NCBI RefSeq assembly: GCF_024206495.1
Contig: NZ_JAMBPQ010000002.1
Location: 1 to 64,000 of the forward strand
Origin: Paraburkholderia sp. CNPSo 3272
Lineage (GTDB): Bacteria > Pseudomonadota > Gammaproteobacteria > Burkholderiales > Burkholderiaceae
Reading direction: 5' to 3'
DNA length: 64,000 nucleotides
Made by a program: the position numbers and the translations under genes. A model generated the notes under the pieces. It was not told the DNA's origin, did no database searches, and saw nothing but the letters and a program-made list of their open reading frames with translations. This document shows, piece by piece, positions 35,882-46,536 of the stretch (position 1 is the stretch's first letter; every line of letters begins with the position of its first letter).

Positions 35882-37512
35882 TCAAGAAACTCATCCGCAA
35901 GCTGTTCGGCCACGACGACGCCGAAGCGGCGCAAGACACCGAAGCCCCCGCCGCCGATCCGGACACGGCCTCGCATGAAGGCGCTGCCGCCGTCGCCGGC
36001 AGCACCCGCGCGCGCCGCAAGCCGGCCAGCGCGCAGAAGACCTCGAAGCCGCGCGGCGGCAAGGGCGCGCCCGATCCGGCCACGCCCGTCATCCTTTCCG
36101 CCGACGTCCACGGCATCAATCCCGCGCTGATCTCGCGCAACGCCGTGCGCGTGACCGAAGGTCTGCAGCAGGCGGGCTTCCGGGCCTTCATCGTCGGCGG
36201 CGCGGTGCGCGACCTGCTGCTCGGCGTGGCGCCCAAGGACTTCGACGTCGCCACCGACGCCACGCCCGACCAGGTGCAGAAGCTGTTCCGCCGCGCGCGC
36301 ATCATCGGCCGGCGCTTCCAGATCGTGCACGTGCAGTTCGGCCAGGAAATCATCGAGGTCTCGACGTTCCGCGCGCTCGTGGATGCGCCGGCCGCCGACG
36401 CCGAAGCGCCCGCTCCGGCGCCCGCAAAGCGCATGCGCCGCGACGAACTCGACCGCAAGACGCACCACGTGGATGCGAGTGGCCGCGTGCTGCGCGACAA
36501 CGTCTGGGGCGAACAGCACGAAGACGCCACGCGCCGCGACTTCACGATCAACGCGATGTACTACGATCCGGCCACGCAAACCGTGCTGGACTACCACAAC
36601 GGCATGGCCGACATGCGCGCGCGTCTGCTGCGCATGATCGGCGACCCGGCCACGCGTTATCGCGAAGATCCGGTGCGCATGCTGCGCGTGGTGCGTTTCG
36701 CGGCGAAGCTCGGCTTCGAGATCGAAGAGCACACGCGCGACCCCATCGTGAAGCTCGCCGACCTCATCAACAACGTACCGGCCGCGCGTCTTTTCGACGA
36801 AATGCTCAAGCTGCTGCTCTCGGGCCACGCGCTCGAGTGCCTCAAGTGGTTGCGCAAGGAAGGGCTGCATCACGGCCTGCTGCCGCTGCTCGACGTGGTG
36901 CTCGAACAGCCGCAAGGCGAGCGCTTCATCACGCTCGCGCTCTCGAACACCGACGCGCGCGTGCGTGCAGGCAAGCCGGTGTCGCCGGGCTTCCTGTTCG
37001 CCACGCTGCTGTGGCACGACGTGCAGCAACGCTGGCAGCAATACACGGCCGAAGGCGAATTGCCCGTGCCGGCGCTGCATCGCGCGATGGACGACGTCAT
37101 CGACGCCCAAACGGAAAAACTGGCGATTCACCGTCGTTTTTCGTCGGACATGCGCGAGATCTGGGGCCTGCAGCTGCGCCTGGAAAAACGTGGCCGCGGC
37201 GCGATCAAGCTGCTGGAACACCAAAGATTTAGAGCGGGGTATGATTTCCTCCTGCTGCGCTGCGAATCGGGCGAGCTGGACGCCGAAGTCGGCCAATGGT
37301 GGACGGACTTCATTTCCGGCGACATCGCCGAGCGCGAGACGCTTCTCGCGCAGGGCGGCAAGGAACGCGCGCCGCGCAAACGCCGCCGCCGCGGCGGCGC
37401 GAAGAGCCGCAGAACGGGCGAAGGTGCTGTATCGGAAGCCGGCGCGGCCGGTGACGTGCATGAAGCCAGCAGTGCGGACTATGACGGCCACACCGGTCCG
37501 CACGAGGACTGA
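35878..37512 (+). CDS. pcnB: Poly(A) polymerase I
   Basis: Adds 3' poly(A) tails that promote RNA decay. 544 residues. The nucleotidyltransferase core has FIVGGAVRDLLLG and catalytic D121/D123 in KDFDVATDATP, then ATRRDFTINAMYYDP and RYREDPVRMLRVVRFAAKLGF. The first 70 residues and the C-terminal tail (KRRRRGGAKSRR) are low-complexity and basic, probably RNA-binding. The start is GTG 35878, which overlaps the HAD stop as GTGA; no ATG is available between that stop and the conserved core. Confidence 0.94.
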   Translation: MIKKLIRKLFGHDDAEAAQDTEAPAADPDTASHEGAAAVAGSTRARRKPASAQKTSKPRGGKGAPDPATPVILSADVHGINPALISRNAVRVTEGLQQAGFRAFIVGGAVRDLLLGVAPKDFDVATDATPDQVQKLFRRARIIGRRFQIVHVQFGQEIIEVSTFRALVDAPAADAEAPAPAPAKRMRRDELDRKTHHVDASGRVLRDNVWGEQHEDATRRDFTINAMYYDPATQTVLDYHNGMADMRARLLRMIGDPATRYREDPVRMLRVVRFAAKLGFEIEEHTRDPIVKLADLINNVPAARLFDEMLKLLLSGHALECLKWLRKEGLHHGLLPLLDVVLEQPQGERFITLALSNTDARVRAGKPVSPGFLFATLLWHDVQQRWQQYTAEGELPVPALHRAMDDVIDAQTEKLAIHRRFSSDMREIWGLQLRLEKRGRGAIKLLEHQRFRAGYDFLLLRCESGELDAEVGQWWTDFISGDIAERETLLAQGGKERAPRKRRRRGGAKSRRTGEGAVSEAGAAGDVHEASSADYDGHTGPHED

Positions 37513-37584
37513 CGCCGTGCGGCGTCGCGGCTTGCCGCGGCGCACATGCGTCGAACCGCAACAAAAGTCGCAGGAAGTGAAGCC

Positions 37585-38124
37585 ATGACGGTTGCCTGGC
37601 TGGGAATCGGCGCGAATCTGGGGGATGCGCGCCAGACCCTCAAAGACGCGGTGGTGTGCCTCGCACAACAGCACACCCTCACCGTCGTCGCCAAATCGAG
37701 TCTGTACCGCACCGCGCCCATCGACGCGGGCGGCGACGACTATTACAACTGCGTCGTGAAGATCGAGACGAGTCTCGACGTTCACGCGCTGCTCGGCCTG
37801 TGCCAGCGCGTGGAGCATCATTTCGGCCGGGAGCGTCCCTTTCGCAACGCGCCCCGCACGCTCGACATCGACATTCTGCTTTACGGCGACGCCACCCTCG
37901 ACGAAACCGACCTCGTCGTGCCGCATCCGCGCATGACGGGCCGCGCGTTCGCCCTCGTGCCGCTCGTCGAGATCGATCCCGAACTCGTGATTCCGGGCCT
38001 CGGGCCCGCCAGCGCGTTCCTCGCCGCCGTGGCCGACCAGCGCATCGAGAAGGTCAAGCCGTTGTGCCAGTGCATGGGCGCGGTCCCCGCGCCGGACACG
38101 CCGCCCTCCGGCAACTGCCGATGA
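37585..38124 (+). CDS. folK: 2-amino-4-hydroxy-6-hydroxymethyldihydropteridine pyrophosphokinase
   Basis: Folate synthesis: pyrophosphoryl transfer to hydroxymethyldihydropterin. 179 residues with AWLGIGANLGDARQTL, YRTAPID, FGRERPFRNAPRTLDIDILL and PHPRMTGRAFALVPL. ATG 37585 follows AGGAAGTGAAGCC. The stop overlaps the following kinase gene as ATGA. Together with pabBC nearby it supplies the folate pathway. Confidence 0.97.
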   Translation: MTVAWLGIGANLGDARQTLKDAVVCLAQQHTLTVVAKSSLYRTAPIDAGGDDYYNCVVKIETSLDVHALLGLCQRVEHHFGRERPFRNAPRTLDIDILLYGDATLDETDLVVPHPRMTGRAFALVPLVEIDPELVIPGLGPASAFLAAVADQRIEKVKPLCQCMGAVPAPDTPPSGNCR

Positions 38125-38813
38125 GCACGACACCCCTGCCCGTCGTCAGCGCGCGCGCCACGCGGCCGGCCGCGCTCCAGTACATCGTGATCGAAGGGCC
38201 GATCGGCGCGGGCAAGACCACGCTCGCGAGACGTCTCGCCGAACGCTGGTCGATGCAGACGCTGTTCGAATCGAATGCCGACAATCCGTTTCTGGAGCGC
38301 GTGTATCGCGACACTGCGCCCTCGTCGCATGCACTCGCCGCGCAACTGCATATCGCCTTGCAGCGCGAGCAACTTTCGCGCGATGTGGCCGCGCGCCGCG
38401 AAGCGGGCGTGCTGCTCGTGACGAATTTCCTTGCCGAGCGCAACGATCTGTTCGCGCGCCTCACACTCGCCGAAGACGAACTGCCGCTCTACCGCGCGCT
38501 CGCCTCCCGTCTGAGTTCGTCCGCGCCCGCGCCCGACCTCGTCGTCTATCTGCAGGCGAGCCCCGAGGCGCTGTACGCGCGCATCCAGAAGCGGGCGTTG
38601 CCGCGCGAGCTGACCATTTCGAGTGCGTTCCTGAGTGCGCTCTGCGACAGCTACAACGATTTTTTCTATCATTACGATCATGCGCCGGTGCTCACCGTCG
38701 GCGCGGAGCATCTGGATCTGGCAGGTTCCGACGCGGACCTCGCGCTCGTCGCCGAACGTATCGAGACGATGCGCGGCCGCAAGGAATCCTTCGTCAAGGG
38801 CACGTCGCTATAA
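38121..38813 (+). CDS. Deoxynucleoside kinase family protein
   Basis: 230 residues with P-loop [17 protein letters not shown] and downstream [21 protein letters not shown] and [16 protein letters not shown], matching the bacterial deoxyadenosine/deoxyguanosine kinase family. It phosphorylates a deoxynucleoside (exact base unknown) in salvage. Start ATG 38121 overlaps the folK stop, so translation is coupled. Confidence 0.88.
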   Translation: MSTTPLPVVSARATRPAALQYIVIEGPIGAGKTTLARRLAERWSMQTLFESNADNPFLERVYRDTAPSSHALAAQLHIALQREQLSRDVAARREAGVLLVTNFLAERNDLFARLTLAEDELPLYRALASRLSSSAPAPDLVVYLQASPEALYARIQKRALPRELTISSAFLSALCDSYNDFFYHYDHAPVLTVGAEHLDLAGSDADLALVAERIETMRGRKESFVKGTSL

Positions 38814-38880
38814 CCGCCTCATCGGCGCGATCGAGCGGCGCAGCCCCTCCCCGTTTTTCCCTTTCCCAACGGATTTCCCC

Positions 38881-39696
38881 ATGACTTACCTGCAGGAAAC
38901 GAGCCGCAGCGCGGTCACCGTGCCCAAACTCCAGGCCATGCGCGATGCAGGCGAACGCATCGCGATGCTGACGTGCTATGACGCGAGCTTCTCGGCGCTG
39001 TGCGATCGCGCGGGCGTCGATACGGTGCTGATCGGCGACTCGCTCGGCAACGTGCTCCAGGGGCACACCACGACGCTGCCCGTCACCATCGACGACATCG
39101 CCTATCACACGGCCTGCGTGGCGCGCGCGCAAACCAAGGCGCTGATCATCGCCGACCTGCCGTTCGGCAGCTTCGGCACACCCGAAGATGCGTTCGCAAA
39201 CTCGGTGAAGCTCATGCGCGCCGGCGCGCAGATGGTCAAGATCGAGGGCGGCGAATGGCTCGCGCCCACGGTGAAGATGCTGGTGGAGCGCGCCGTGCCC
39301 GTGTGTGCGCACATCGGCCTCACGCCGCAGTCGGTGCATGCGTTCGGTGGCTTCAAGGTGCAGGGCAAGAGCGATGCGGCCGCCACGCAGATGATTCGTG
39401 ACGCGCTGGCGCTGCAGGACGCGGGCGCACAGCTAGTGGTGATCGAGGCCGTGCCCGCGACGCTCGGCGCGGAAGTGACGAAGCAGTTGCGCATTCCGAC
39501 CATCGGCATCGGCGCGGGCGTCGACTGCTCGGGCCAGGTGCTCGTGCTGCACGACATGCTCGGCATTTTCCCCGGCAAGCGGCCGCGCTTCGTGAAGGAC
39601 TTCATGACGGGCCAACCCGATATCGAATCGGCGGTGCGCGCGTATGTACAGGCCGTGAAGGAAGGCACGTTCCCGGGGCCCGAGCACGTGTTCTGA
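38881..39696 (+). CDS. panB: 3-methyl-2-oxobutanoate hydroxymethyltransferase
   Basis: First step of pantothenate/CoA synthesis: ketopantoate from alpha-ketoisovalerate and methylene-tetrahydrofolate. 271 residues: [64 protein letters not shown] and [20 protein letters not shown] 38881, with a weak ribosome binding site. The folate cofactor links it with folK and pabBC. Confidence 0.97.
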   Translation: MTYLQETSRSAVTVPKLQAMRDAGERIAMLTCYDASFSALCDRAGVDTVLIGDSLGNVLQGHTTTLPVTIDDIAYHTACVARAQTKALIIADLPFGSFGTPEDAFANSVKLMRAGAQMVKIEGGEWLAPTVKMLVERAVPVCAHIGLTPQSVHAFGGFKVQGKSDAAATQMIRDALALQDAGAQLVVIEAVPATLGAEVTKQLRIPTIGIGAGVDCSGQVLVLHDMLGIFPGKRPRFVKDFMTGQPDIESAVRAYVQAVKEGTFPGPEHVF

Positions 39697-39723
39697 GTCG
39701 GCAGCTTTGCGTCGCGGAATCAA

Positions 39724-39759
39724 CAAAGCGCGCTCCGTTGGGAGCGCGCTTTGTTTTTG
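39724..39759. terminator. Bidirectional terminator, panB / pabBC
   Basis: Perfect 14-bp stem ACAAAGCGCGCTCC-GTTG-GGAGCGCGCTTTGT followed by TTTT, between convergent genes. Confidence 0.93.
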
Positions 39760-39780
39760 TGGTGGGCTACGGCCGTGATC

Positions 39781-41664
39781 TCATCGAATCAAGCGCGCTG
39801 GCACTGCGCCGCGCAGCGCGTTCGCGAGCATCAAGGCTTCGGCGTTAAGCACGTCGTCGCGCGTGAGCACGCGCTCCTGTGCGCCGAACGCTTCGTCGTC
39901 GAGCAGCATGCCGCGCATCACGCCCGGCAGCACGCCCGAGGCGAGCGGCGGCGTCAACCACTTGCCGTCGAGCTTCACGAACACGTTCGAGCGGCCGCCT
40001 TCGGTCAGCTCGCCGCGCTCGTTGAAGAACAGCATGTCGAAGCCGCCCTGCGCTTCGGCTTCGCGCCACGCGCGATCGAATTCGGCGCGGCGCGTGGTCT
40101 TGCGCAGCAACAGCGCGTCGGCGGATTCGACCGGCGCAAAGCCGTAGTCTGATGCCAGCAGCACGCCTACGGTGTCTTGCGCGAGCGGCGCAAGCGGTGC
40201 GCTGGTAATCGTCGCTGCCCCGCTCTTGCCGAGCGCGAGACGCAGACGGTGCGGCGCATTTTGGTCAGCAAATTTGGCCAAGGCTTCGTCGATGCGCGCT
40301 CGCAACGCTCGAACGTCGCACGGGAAGCCGAGCCACGCCGCGCTTGCGGCGAGCCGCGTGAGATGGCGCTCCACGTGCCGCACGCCACCAGCGCGCGTCG
40401 CGTACATCGTTTCGAAGCATTCGATACCCGGATCGGCATCGGTCAGAAAACGGGCTTTCAAGCGGCACTCCTCGTATTCGTCGGCGGCCACGCTGTCGAG
40501 CACGATGCCCGCGCCGACGCCCATTTCGCCGCGCCGCGTGGCGCCCGTGCCCCGCGAGGGCGCATCGAGCGTCAACGTGCGGATCACGACGGAGAGACAA
40601 AAGTCGCCGCAAGCCTCACCTGCCGAGGGCGCTTCGAGCCAGCCTATCGTGCCGGTGTAAAGTCCGCGCGGCGCGTGCTCGAGCGCTTCGATCAATTCCA
40701 TCGTCCGGTGCTTGGGCGCACCCGTAATCGAGCCGCACGGAAAAAGCGCGCGCATGGCACCGGCGAATGTCGTGCCTTGGCGCAGCGTGGCTTCCACGGT
40801 CGAAGTCATCTGCCAGACGGAAGCGTAGGGCTCGACGCTAAAGAGCGCCGGGACGCGCACCGAGCCGGTTTGCGCGACGCGCGAGAGGTCGTTGCGCAGC
40901 AAATCGACGATCATCACGTTTTCGGCGCGGTTCTTCGGATCGTTGGCGAGAAAGCGCGCGGCGGCGGCGTCCTGCTGCGCATCGGCGCTGCGCGCGGCCG
41001 TGCCCTTCATCGGTTTCGCGCGCAACGTTTGGCCGCGCTTCTCCACGAACAGCTCCGGCGAGCACGAAAGCACCCAGCGGTCGCCCGGCAACGCGATCAG
41101 CGCGCCGTAACGCACGCGCTGACGCTCGCGCAAGCGCCTGTAAAGCGCGAGCGGCGAACCGTATGCCTCGAAGCCGAGCCGGTAGGTGTAGTTGATCTGA
41201 TACGAGTCGCCCGCGCGCAAGGCGTCCTGCACGGCGGCGATGTCCTGCTCGAAGCGCTCGCGATCGACACCGATCGTCACACCCGCCACGCCCGCTGGCG
41301 CAGGCGCTTCACTGTCCTCCTGCGTTGCGAGCCAAGCGTCGGCTTCCTCGCGCGAGAGCGCTTCACAGCGTTCGAACAATAAAAAACGCAGCGCGGCGTG
41401 ACCGTGCTGCGTTTCGATGGATGAGGTCGTGTCGCGCTTTGCGAATTCGAGCGTGCGCCCGAACTCGTAGTCGCCGATCACGAGGGCGTGAAGTCCCTTG
41501 CCCAGTTCGGCATTCACTTGCGTGCACACCGCGTCGAGATCCGCGGCGAGCTCGCATGCGAGCTCGCGCACGAACCCCGTATAGAGGCGGCTCGAGCGGC
41601 TAGCCGCCGTCGAGTCGCCATCGTCGAGCAGCGCGAAAGTCGCGCCGCCAGCATTGACTGCCAT
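39781..41664 (-). CDS. pabB: Fused aminodeoxychorismate synthase component I / lyase (PabB-PabC)
   Basis: 627 residues. The chorismate-binding PabB part (about 1-380) has KPMKGTAAR, DLLRNDLSRVA and FPCGSITGAPKHRTMELIE. It is joined to a class IV PLP-fold PabC lyase (from about 395) with IECFETMYA, LLLRKTTRRAEFD and ERGELTEGGRSNVFV. Together they convert aminodeoxychorismate-stage intermediates to 4-aminobenzoate; the glutaminase PabA is not in the window. ATG 41664 was chosen over a GTG nine bases upstream. It follows dnaJ by about 50 bases. Confidence 0.95.
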   Translation of the reverse strand: MAVNAGGATFALLDDGDSTAASRSSRLYTGFVRELACELAADLDAVCTQVNAELGKGLHALVIGDYEFGRTLEFAKRDTTSSIETQHGHAALRFLLFERCEALSREEADAWLATQEDSEAPAPAGVAGVTIGVDRERFEQDIAAVQDALRAGDSYQINYTYRLGFEAYGSPLALYRRLRERQRVRYGALIALPGDRWVLSCSPELFVEKRGQTLRAKPMKGTAARSADAQQDAAAARFLANDPKNRAENVMIVDLLRNDLSRVAQTGSVRVPALFSVEPYASVWQMTSTVEATLRQGTTFAGAMRALFPCGSITGAPKHRTMELIEALEHAPRGLYTGTIGWLEAPSAGEACGDFCLSVVIRTLTLDAPSRGTGATRRGEMGVGAGIVLDSVAADEYEECRLKARFLTDADPGIECFETMYATRAGGVRHVERHLTRLAASAAWLGFPCDVRALRARIDEALAKFADQNAPHRLRLALGKSGAATITSAPLAPLAQDTVGVLLASDYGFAPVESADALLLRKTTRRAEFDRAWREAEAQGGFDMLFFNERGELTEGGRSNVFVKLDGKWLTPPLASGVLPGVMRGMLLDDEAFGAQERVLTRDDVLNAEALMLANALRGAVPARLIR

Positions 41665-41716
41665 TGCGATCACTACCTGCTGCTTACCTGCTGCATGGTG
41701 ACGCCGGAAAAGCGCG

Positions 41717-42853
41717 TCAGTCGAAGAAGCTCTTCACGCGGTCGAACCAACTTTTGCTTTGGGGGCTGTGGCGCGAACCGCCTTCTACGAGCGACTTCTC
41801 GAACTGCTGCAGCATCTCGCGCTGGTGATCGGTGAGCTTGACCGGCGTTTCCACCTGGACATGCACATACAGATCGCCGGCGATGCTCGAACGCAGGCCC
41901 TTGATGCCCTTGCCGCGCAAGCGGAACGTCTTGCCCGACTGCGTGCCTTCGGGCACCGTGAAACTCGCGCGGCCCGCCAGCGTCGGCACTTCGATCTCGC
42001 CGCCCAGCGCCGCCGTGGTGAACGGAATCGGCATCTGGCAGTGCAGGTCGTCGCCGTCGCGCTCGAACACCGCGTGCTGCTTGATGTGAATCTCGACGTA
42101 CAGATCGCCCGACGGTCCGCCGTTGATGCCCGGCTCGCCGTTGCCGGCAGAGCGGATGCGCATGCCGTCGTCGATACCCGCCGGAATCTTCACTTCGAGC
42201 GTCTTGGTTTCCTTGACCTTGCCTGCGCCGTGGCAGTTCGTGCATGGCTCGGGAATGTAGGAACCCGTGCCGTGGCATTTCGGGCAAGTCTGCTGGATGC
42301 TGAAGAAGCCCTGCGACATGCGCACCGAACCCGAACCATGGCAGGTCGGGCAGGTTTCGGGCTTCGTGCCGGGCTTCGCGCCCGAGCCGTGACAGACTTC
42401 ACAGCCGGTCCAGCCCGGCACGCGGATCTGCGTCTCGTAGCCGTGCGCCGCCTGCTCTAGCGAGATTTCCATGCTGTAGCGCAGGTCCGCGCCGCGATAC
42501 ACCTGCGGGCCGCCGCGCTGGCCGCCGCGGCCGCCGCCAGCGGCCTGGCCGAAGATATCGCCGAAGATGTCGCCGAAAGCGTCCGCGAACCCGCCGAAGC
42601 CCTGCGCGCCCGCGCCGCCCATGTTGGGATCGACACCGGCGTGGCCGTACTGGTCGTAAGCGGCGCGCTTTTGCGAGTCCGACAGCATTTCGTAGGCCTC
42701 TTTGGCCTCCTTGAAATGCTCTTCCGCATCCTTGTTGTCCGGATTGCGGTCGGGGTGGTACTTCATCGCGAGCTTGCGATACGCCTTCTTGATTTCGTCG
42801 TCGCTCGCGTTCTTCGCGACGCCCAGAACCTCGTAGTAATCCCGTTTCGCCAT
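41717..42853 (-). CDS. dnaJ: Chaperone DnaJ (Hsp40)
   Basis: Co-chaperone that delivers unfolded clients to DnaK and stimulates its ATPase. 378 residues: J domain with HPD in [11 protein letters not shown], Gly/Phe-rich region, zinc domain with four CxxCxGxG repeats ([32 protein letters not shown]), then the C-terminal client-binding domains. ATG 42853. Separated from dnaK by 294 bases that include a long hairpin. Confidence 0.98.
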   Translation of the reverse strand: MAKRDYYEVLGVAKNASDDEIKKAYRKLAMKYHPDRNPDNKDAEEHFKEAKEAYEMLSDSQKRAAYDQYGHAGVDPNMGGAGAQGFGGFADAFGDIFGDIFGQAAGGGRGGQRGGPQVYRGADLRYSMEISLEQAAHGYETQIRVPGWTGCEVCHGSGAKPGTKPETCPTCHGSGSVRMSQGFFSIQQTCPKCHGTGSYIPEPCTNCHGAGKVKETKTLEVKIPAGIDDGMRIRSAGNGEPGINGGPSGDLYVEIHIKQHAVFERDGDDLHCQMPIPFTTAALGGEIEVPTLAGRASFTVPEGTQSGKTFRLRGKGIKGLRSSIAGDLYVHVQVETPVKLTDHQREMLQQFEKSLVEGGSRHSPQSKSWFDRVKSFFD

Positions 42854-43097
42854 ATCGGTTCAACGCCGGCCTCGCGCTTCACGGCGCGCGCCGGCTCCTC
42901 TTGAATGCTGGATCTCGTGACCCGTTTGCCATTCCCTTGAACATCCGCACGGGCGCTTCTCGCGCCGCGGCGGCCCCTAAGAGAGAACGGCCTCCATAAA
43001 ACAAATGTGCCCGGAGAGCCGGATGGCTCGCCAGGCGCTGCAATGCTGACACGCATCGTAACCGATGCGGCCGCTTTCGTAGCCGCTTTCATCGGAT

Positions 43098-43131
43098 CAC
43101 GACCGTCTGCCGATCAGGCGGAACGGTCGTG
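43098..43131 (-). other. Stem-loop between dnaK and dnaJ
   Basis: Arms CACGACCGT and ACGGTCGTG (9 bp, perfect) around a 16-base loop that can itself fold, only 17 bases after the dnaK stop. There is no U tract, so it may stabilise or process the dnaK-dnaJ transcript rather than end it. The rest of the 294-base gap shows nothing recognisable. Confidence 0.5.
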
Positions 43132-43147
43132 ACCGCCACGAACCGAC

Positions 43148-45106
43148 TTAGTCCTTCTTGACTTCCTTGAACTCGGCGTCGACCACGTCGTCGGCGTTGT
43201 TCTGCCCGCCTTGCTCGGCAGCACCGGCACCTGCGGCACCCGCACCGGCTGCACCGGCCGCACCTGCCTGCTGCGCCTGCATGTCGGCGTACATCTTTTC
43301 GCCGAGCTTCTGCGACGCTGCCGACAGCGCCTCGACCTTCGCCTCGATCGCCGCCTTGTCGGCCGACGAGCTCTTCAGCGTTTCTTCGAGGTCCTTGAGC
43401 GCGGCTTCGATCTTTTCCTTTTCGGAAGCGTCGATCTTGTCGCCGTACTCGGCCACGGCCTTCTTCGTGCTGTGAACCAGCGCGTCGCCCTGGTTGCGCG
43501 CGTCGGCAATCTCGCGCAGACGGTGATCTTCTTCCGCGTTCGCTTCGGCGTCCTTCACCATCTTCTCGATTTCGGCTTCCGACAGACCCGAGTTCGCCTT
43601 GATGGTGATCTTGTTTTCCTTGCCGGTGGCCTTGTCCTTCGCGCCCACGTGCAGAATGCCGTTCGCGTCGATGTCGAAGGTCACTTCGATCTGCGGCACG
43701 CCGCGCGGTGCGGGCGGAATGCCTTCGAGGTTGAACTCGCCCAGCAGCTTGTTGCCCGCTGCCATTTCACGTTCGCCCTGGAACACCTTGATCGTCACGG
43801 CCGACTGGCTGTCGTCCGCCGTCGAGTAGACCTGTGCGTGCTTGGTCGGGATCGTGGTGTTCTTGTTGATCATCTTCGTCATCACGCCGCCGAGCGTCTC
43901 GATACCGAGCGAGAGCGGGGTCACGTCGAGGAGCAGCACGTCCTTGCGGTCGCCCGACAGAACCTGGCCCTGGATCGCGGCGCCAACGGCCACGGCTTCG
44001 TCCGGGTTCACGTCACGGCGCGGGTCCTTGCCGAAGAACTCCTTGACCTTCTCCTGCACCTTCGGCATACGCGTTTGACCGCCGACGAGAATCACGTCGT
44101 CGATGTCGCCAACCTTCACGCCTGCGTCCTTGATCGCGACGCGGCACGGCTCGATGGTGCGCTCGATCAGGTCTTCGACCAGCGCTTCCAGCTTGGCGCG
44201 CGTGAACTTCAGGTTCAAGTGCTTCGGACCCGACGCATCCGCCGTGATGTACGGCAGGTTGATGTCGGTCTGCTGGCCCGACGACAGTTCGATCTTGGCC
44301 TTCTCAGCGGCTTCCTTCAGGCGTTGCAGCGCGAGCACGTCCTTCGAGAGGTCGACGCCCTGCTCTTTCTTGAACTCGCCGATGATGTAATCGATGATGC
44401 GCTGGTCGAAGTCTTCACCGCCGAGGAAGGTGTCGCCGTTGGTCGAGAGCACTTCGAACTGCATTTCGCCGTCGACATCCGCGATTTCGATGATCGAGAT
44501 GTCGAACGTGCCGCCGCCCAAGTCGAACACGGCGATCTTGCGGTCACCCTTTTCGGCCTTGTCCAGACCGAACGCGAGCGCGGCTGCAGTAGGCTCGTTG
44601 ATGATGCGCTTGACTTCCAGACCGGCGATGCGGCCTGCGTCCTTGGTGGCCTGACGCTGGCTGTCGTTGAAGTACGCGGGAACCGTGATCACGGCTTCGG
44701 TGACCGGCTCGCCGAGGTAGTCTTCAGCGGTCTTCTTCATCTTGCGCAGCACTTCAGCCGAAACCTGCGAAGGCGCGAGCTTCGAGCCGTGCGCTTCGAC
44801 CCATGCGTCGCCGTTGTCGTGCTTGACGATCTTGTAGGGCATCAGGCCGATGTCCTTCTGCACTTCCTTCTCTTCGAAGCGGCGGCCGATCAGGCGCTTG
44901 ACCGCGTACAGCGTGTTCTTCGGGTTGGTGACCGACTGGCGCTTGGCCGGTGCGCCGACCAGCACTTCGTTGTCGTCCATGTAGGCGATGATCGACGGCG
45001 TCGTACGGGCGCCTTCCGAGTTCTCGATCACCTTGACCTGATTGCCTTCCATCAGCGCCACGCACGAGTTGGTGGTGCCGAGGTCAATACCAATGATTTT
45101 GCCCAT
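43148..45106 (-). CDS. dnaK: Chaperone DnaK (Hsp70)
   Basis: ATP-dependent folding chaperone, 652 residues. ATPase domain: [44 protein letters not shown] loop ([13 protein letters not shown]) and [14 protein letters not shown]. Linker [16 protein letters not shown], then the peptide-binding domain and an Ala/Gly-rich tail ending [11 protein letters not shown] 45106 is used; the in-frame TTG nine bases upstream is not. A sigma-32-like promoter lies 130-155 bases upstream. Confidence 0.98.
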   Translation of the reverse strand: MGKIIGIDLGTTNSCVALMEGNQVKVIENSEGARTTPSIIAYMDDNEVLVGAPAKRQSVTNPKNTLYAVKRLIGRRFEEKEVQKDIGLMPYKIVKHDNGDAWVEAHGSKLAPSQVSAEVLRKMKKTAEDYLGEPVTEAVITVPAYFNDSQRQATKDAGRIAGLEVKRIINEPTAAALAFGLDKAEKGDRKIAVFDLGGGTFDISIIEIADVDGEMQFEVLSTNGDTFLGGEDFDQRIIDYIIGEFKKEQGVDLSKDVLALQRLKEAAEKAKIELSSGQQTDINLPYITADASGPKHLNLKFTRAKLEALVEDLIERTIEPCRVAIKDAGVKVGDIDDVILVGGQTRMPKVQEKVKEFFGKDPRRDVNPDEAVAVGAAIQGQVLSGDRKDVLLLDVTPLSLGIETLGGVMTKMINKNTTIPTKHAQVYSTADDSQSAVTIKVFQGEREMAAGNKLLGEFNLEGIPPAPRGVPQIEVTFDIDANGILHVGAKDKATGKENKITIKANSGLSEAEIEKMVKDAEANAEEDHRLREIADARNQGDALVHSTKKAVAEYGDKIDASEKEKIEAALKDLEETLKSSSADKAAIEAKVEALSAASQKLGEKMYADMQAQQAGAAGAAGAGAAGAGAAEQGGQNNADDVVDAEFKEVKKD

Positions 45107-45234
45107 TTTTGTCAAATCTCCAGAATTTGGTCGCTGTGCGGACGCCGCTTTCGCGCTGCGCAGGTAACTACATGCTCGAGCCGCGTTTTCCCTTGTGCGC
45201 GGCTGGCGCCCACTTCAATACGGAACTGCTGCCC

Positions 45235-45262
45235 AAATAAGTGCCGTTACGGCGATTTCAAG
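45235..45262 (-). promoter_or_regulatory. Probable sigma-32 promoter of dnaK
   Basis: Minus strand CTTGAAA (45262-45256), 12 bases, CACTTATTT (45243-45235). The -35 matches the heat-shock consensus; the -10 only partly matches CCCCATNT. Confidence 0.55.
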
Positions 45263-45356
45263 GGGTTTGGGCTATGCGTTCCATCATTTTTTTCAATCGC
45301 ACGGCCTTAGGGGTTCCCTGGATGCCTTCAGGCCGCCGCCACTACTTACGTTTTTC

Positions 45357-45959
45357 TTACTTCGGTGCCGAAACGGTCACGAGCGCCGGACGCAGCACGC
45401 GGTCGGCGATCACATAGCCCTTTTGCAGCACGCTGACCACCGTGTTCGCTTCCTGCTCGGACGGCACCATCGAGATGGCCTGGTGACGGTGCGGGTCGAA
45501 CTTCTCGCCCACTGGGTTGATGGCGAGGACCTTGCCTTTTTCGAGCGCGCCGGTCAGCTGCTTGAGCGTGAGTTCGACGCCTTCGTTGACCTTGGCGAGG
45601 TCGTCCGAGTTATGGGCGAGTGCGGCTTCGAGGCTGTCCATCACCGGCAGCAGATGCTCGGCGAAGTTTTCGATCGCGAACTTGTGCGCCTTGGCGACGT
45701 CTTCCTGCGCGCGGCGGCGCACGTTCTCGGTCTCGGCCTTGGCGCGGACGAAGGCGTCCTGCAATTCGGCGACCTTCGCTCGGGCTTCGTTAAGCTGGGC
45801 TTCGGCCAGTGCGGCCTCGGCAAGCGCCGCAGCGTTCTGGTCCACGCCGCCTTGGGCTGCCTGCCCGGCTGCTTCACCCGATTGGGGCTGGGCTGCCGGC
45901 GACGCCTCGTCCGCGGGCGTGGGGTTCTGGCTCGTCGGGTTCTCTTGCGTGTTTTCCAT
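45357..45959 (-). CDS. grpE: Nucleotide exchange factor GrpE
   Basis: Releases ADP from DnaK. 200 residues: an acidic, low-complexity N terminus, a long coiled coil ([19 protein letters not shown]), then [19 protein letters not shown] and [12 protein letters not shown] with the beta-wing. ATG 45959 agrees with family starts. Separated from dnaK by 250 bases and preceded by a heat-shock-type promoter. Confidence 0.97.
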   Translation of the reverse strand: MENTQENPTSQNPTPADEASPAAQPQSGEAAGQAAQGGVDQNAAALAEAALAEAQLNEARAKVAELQDAFVRAKAETENVRRRAQEDVAKAHKFAIENFAEHLLPVMDSLEAALAHNSDDLAKVNEGVELTLKQLTGALEKGKVLAINPVGEKFDPHRHQAISMVPSEQEANTVVSVLQKGYVIADRVLRPALVTVSAPK

Positions 45960-46080
45960 GTCGCTGAACGTGGTTGAATAGTGAAAAAAGGAACGAAGCT
46001 TCGGGCGCCATCACGCGGCCCACCCTGCTGCGCCTGCGGCCGTTGCGCCAGCACGACAGAGGCTTCGGTGATTGCGACAG

Positions 46081-46109
46081 CACATGGGTGCCGGATCGCT
46101 TGTTTCAAG
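46081..46109 (-). promoter_or_regulatory. Probable sigma-32 promoter of grpE
   Basis: Minus strand CTTGAAA (46109-46103), 14 bases, CCCATGTG (46088-46081), close to CTTGAAA-N11-16-CCCCATNT. Leader to the grpE ATG about 115 bases. Confidence 0.65.
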
Positions 46110-46374
46110 AGGCTCTGTGGCTTTTTTATACAAAAATCAAGCCGCGAAATCGCCCGTAACAATCATTACTGCAGCGCCGCAAAAATGAAATTGAGTAAGG
46201 GACATCCCTGACCTACACTCAGGAACAGGTGCTGCTCATGACGCGTTTACCCTGAGTCCGGCACCGCACCGAACGGGCCCGCGGACAGCACATTTTTTAG
46301 CGGCATCGCCGCACATAAAAACGCTGGCCGGGCCTCGAAACTGGCTGTTTTGCTGCGGTCCCAAGGGGAGTACC

Positions 46375-46536
46375 GTGAAACTGACCTTTGCCATATCGGT
46401 GGTCGCGCTGGTACTCATCGCCGGAACTACGACCATCTGCATGTCGGGCGCCGTGAACGAAAACACGACGGAATACGGGGGCGTGCACGCTACGATGGAA
46501 GCGCTCTTCAACCCTCACGCGAAAATTTGTCGATAG
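46375..46536 (+). CDS. Small predicted exported protein
   Basis: 53 codons starting GTG at 46375, with GGGGAG four bases upstream, a strong ribosome binding site. The product begins MKLTFAISVVALVLIAG, one positive charge and a hydrophobic core like a signal peptide or single membrane anchor, followed by a short polar segment ending FNPHAKICR. No clear lipobox. The 3' end overlaps antisense to hslR by 29 bases. I do not recognise a family. The 400 bases upstream hold only the grpE promoter on the other strand. Confidence 0.55.
   Translation: MKLTFAISVVALVLIAGTTTICMSGAVNENTTEYGGVHATMEALFNPHAKICR

Noticed and set aside
43211..45310. 699-codon plus-strand ORF antisense to dnaK
   Set aside because: dnaK is highly conserved; the antisense frame follows from its third-position GC bias.
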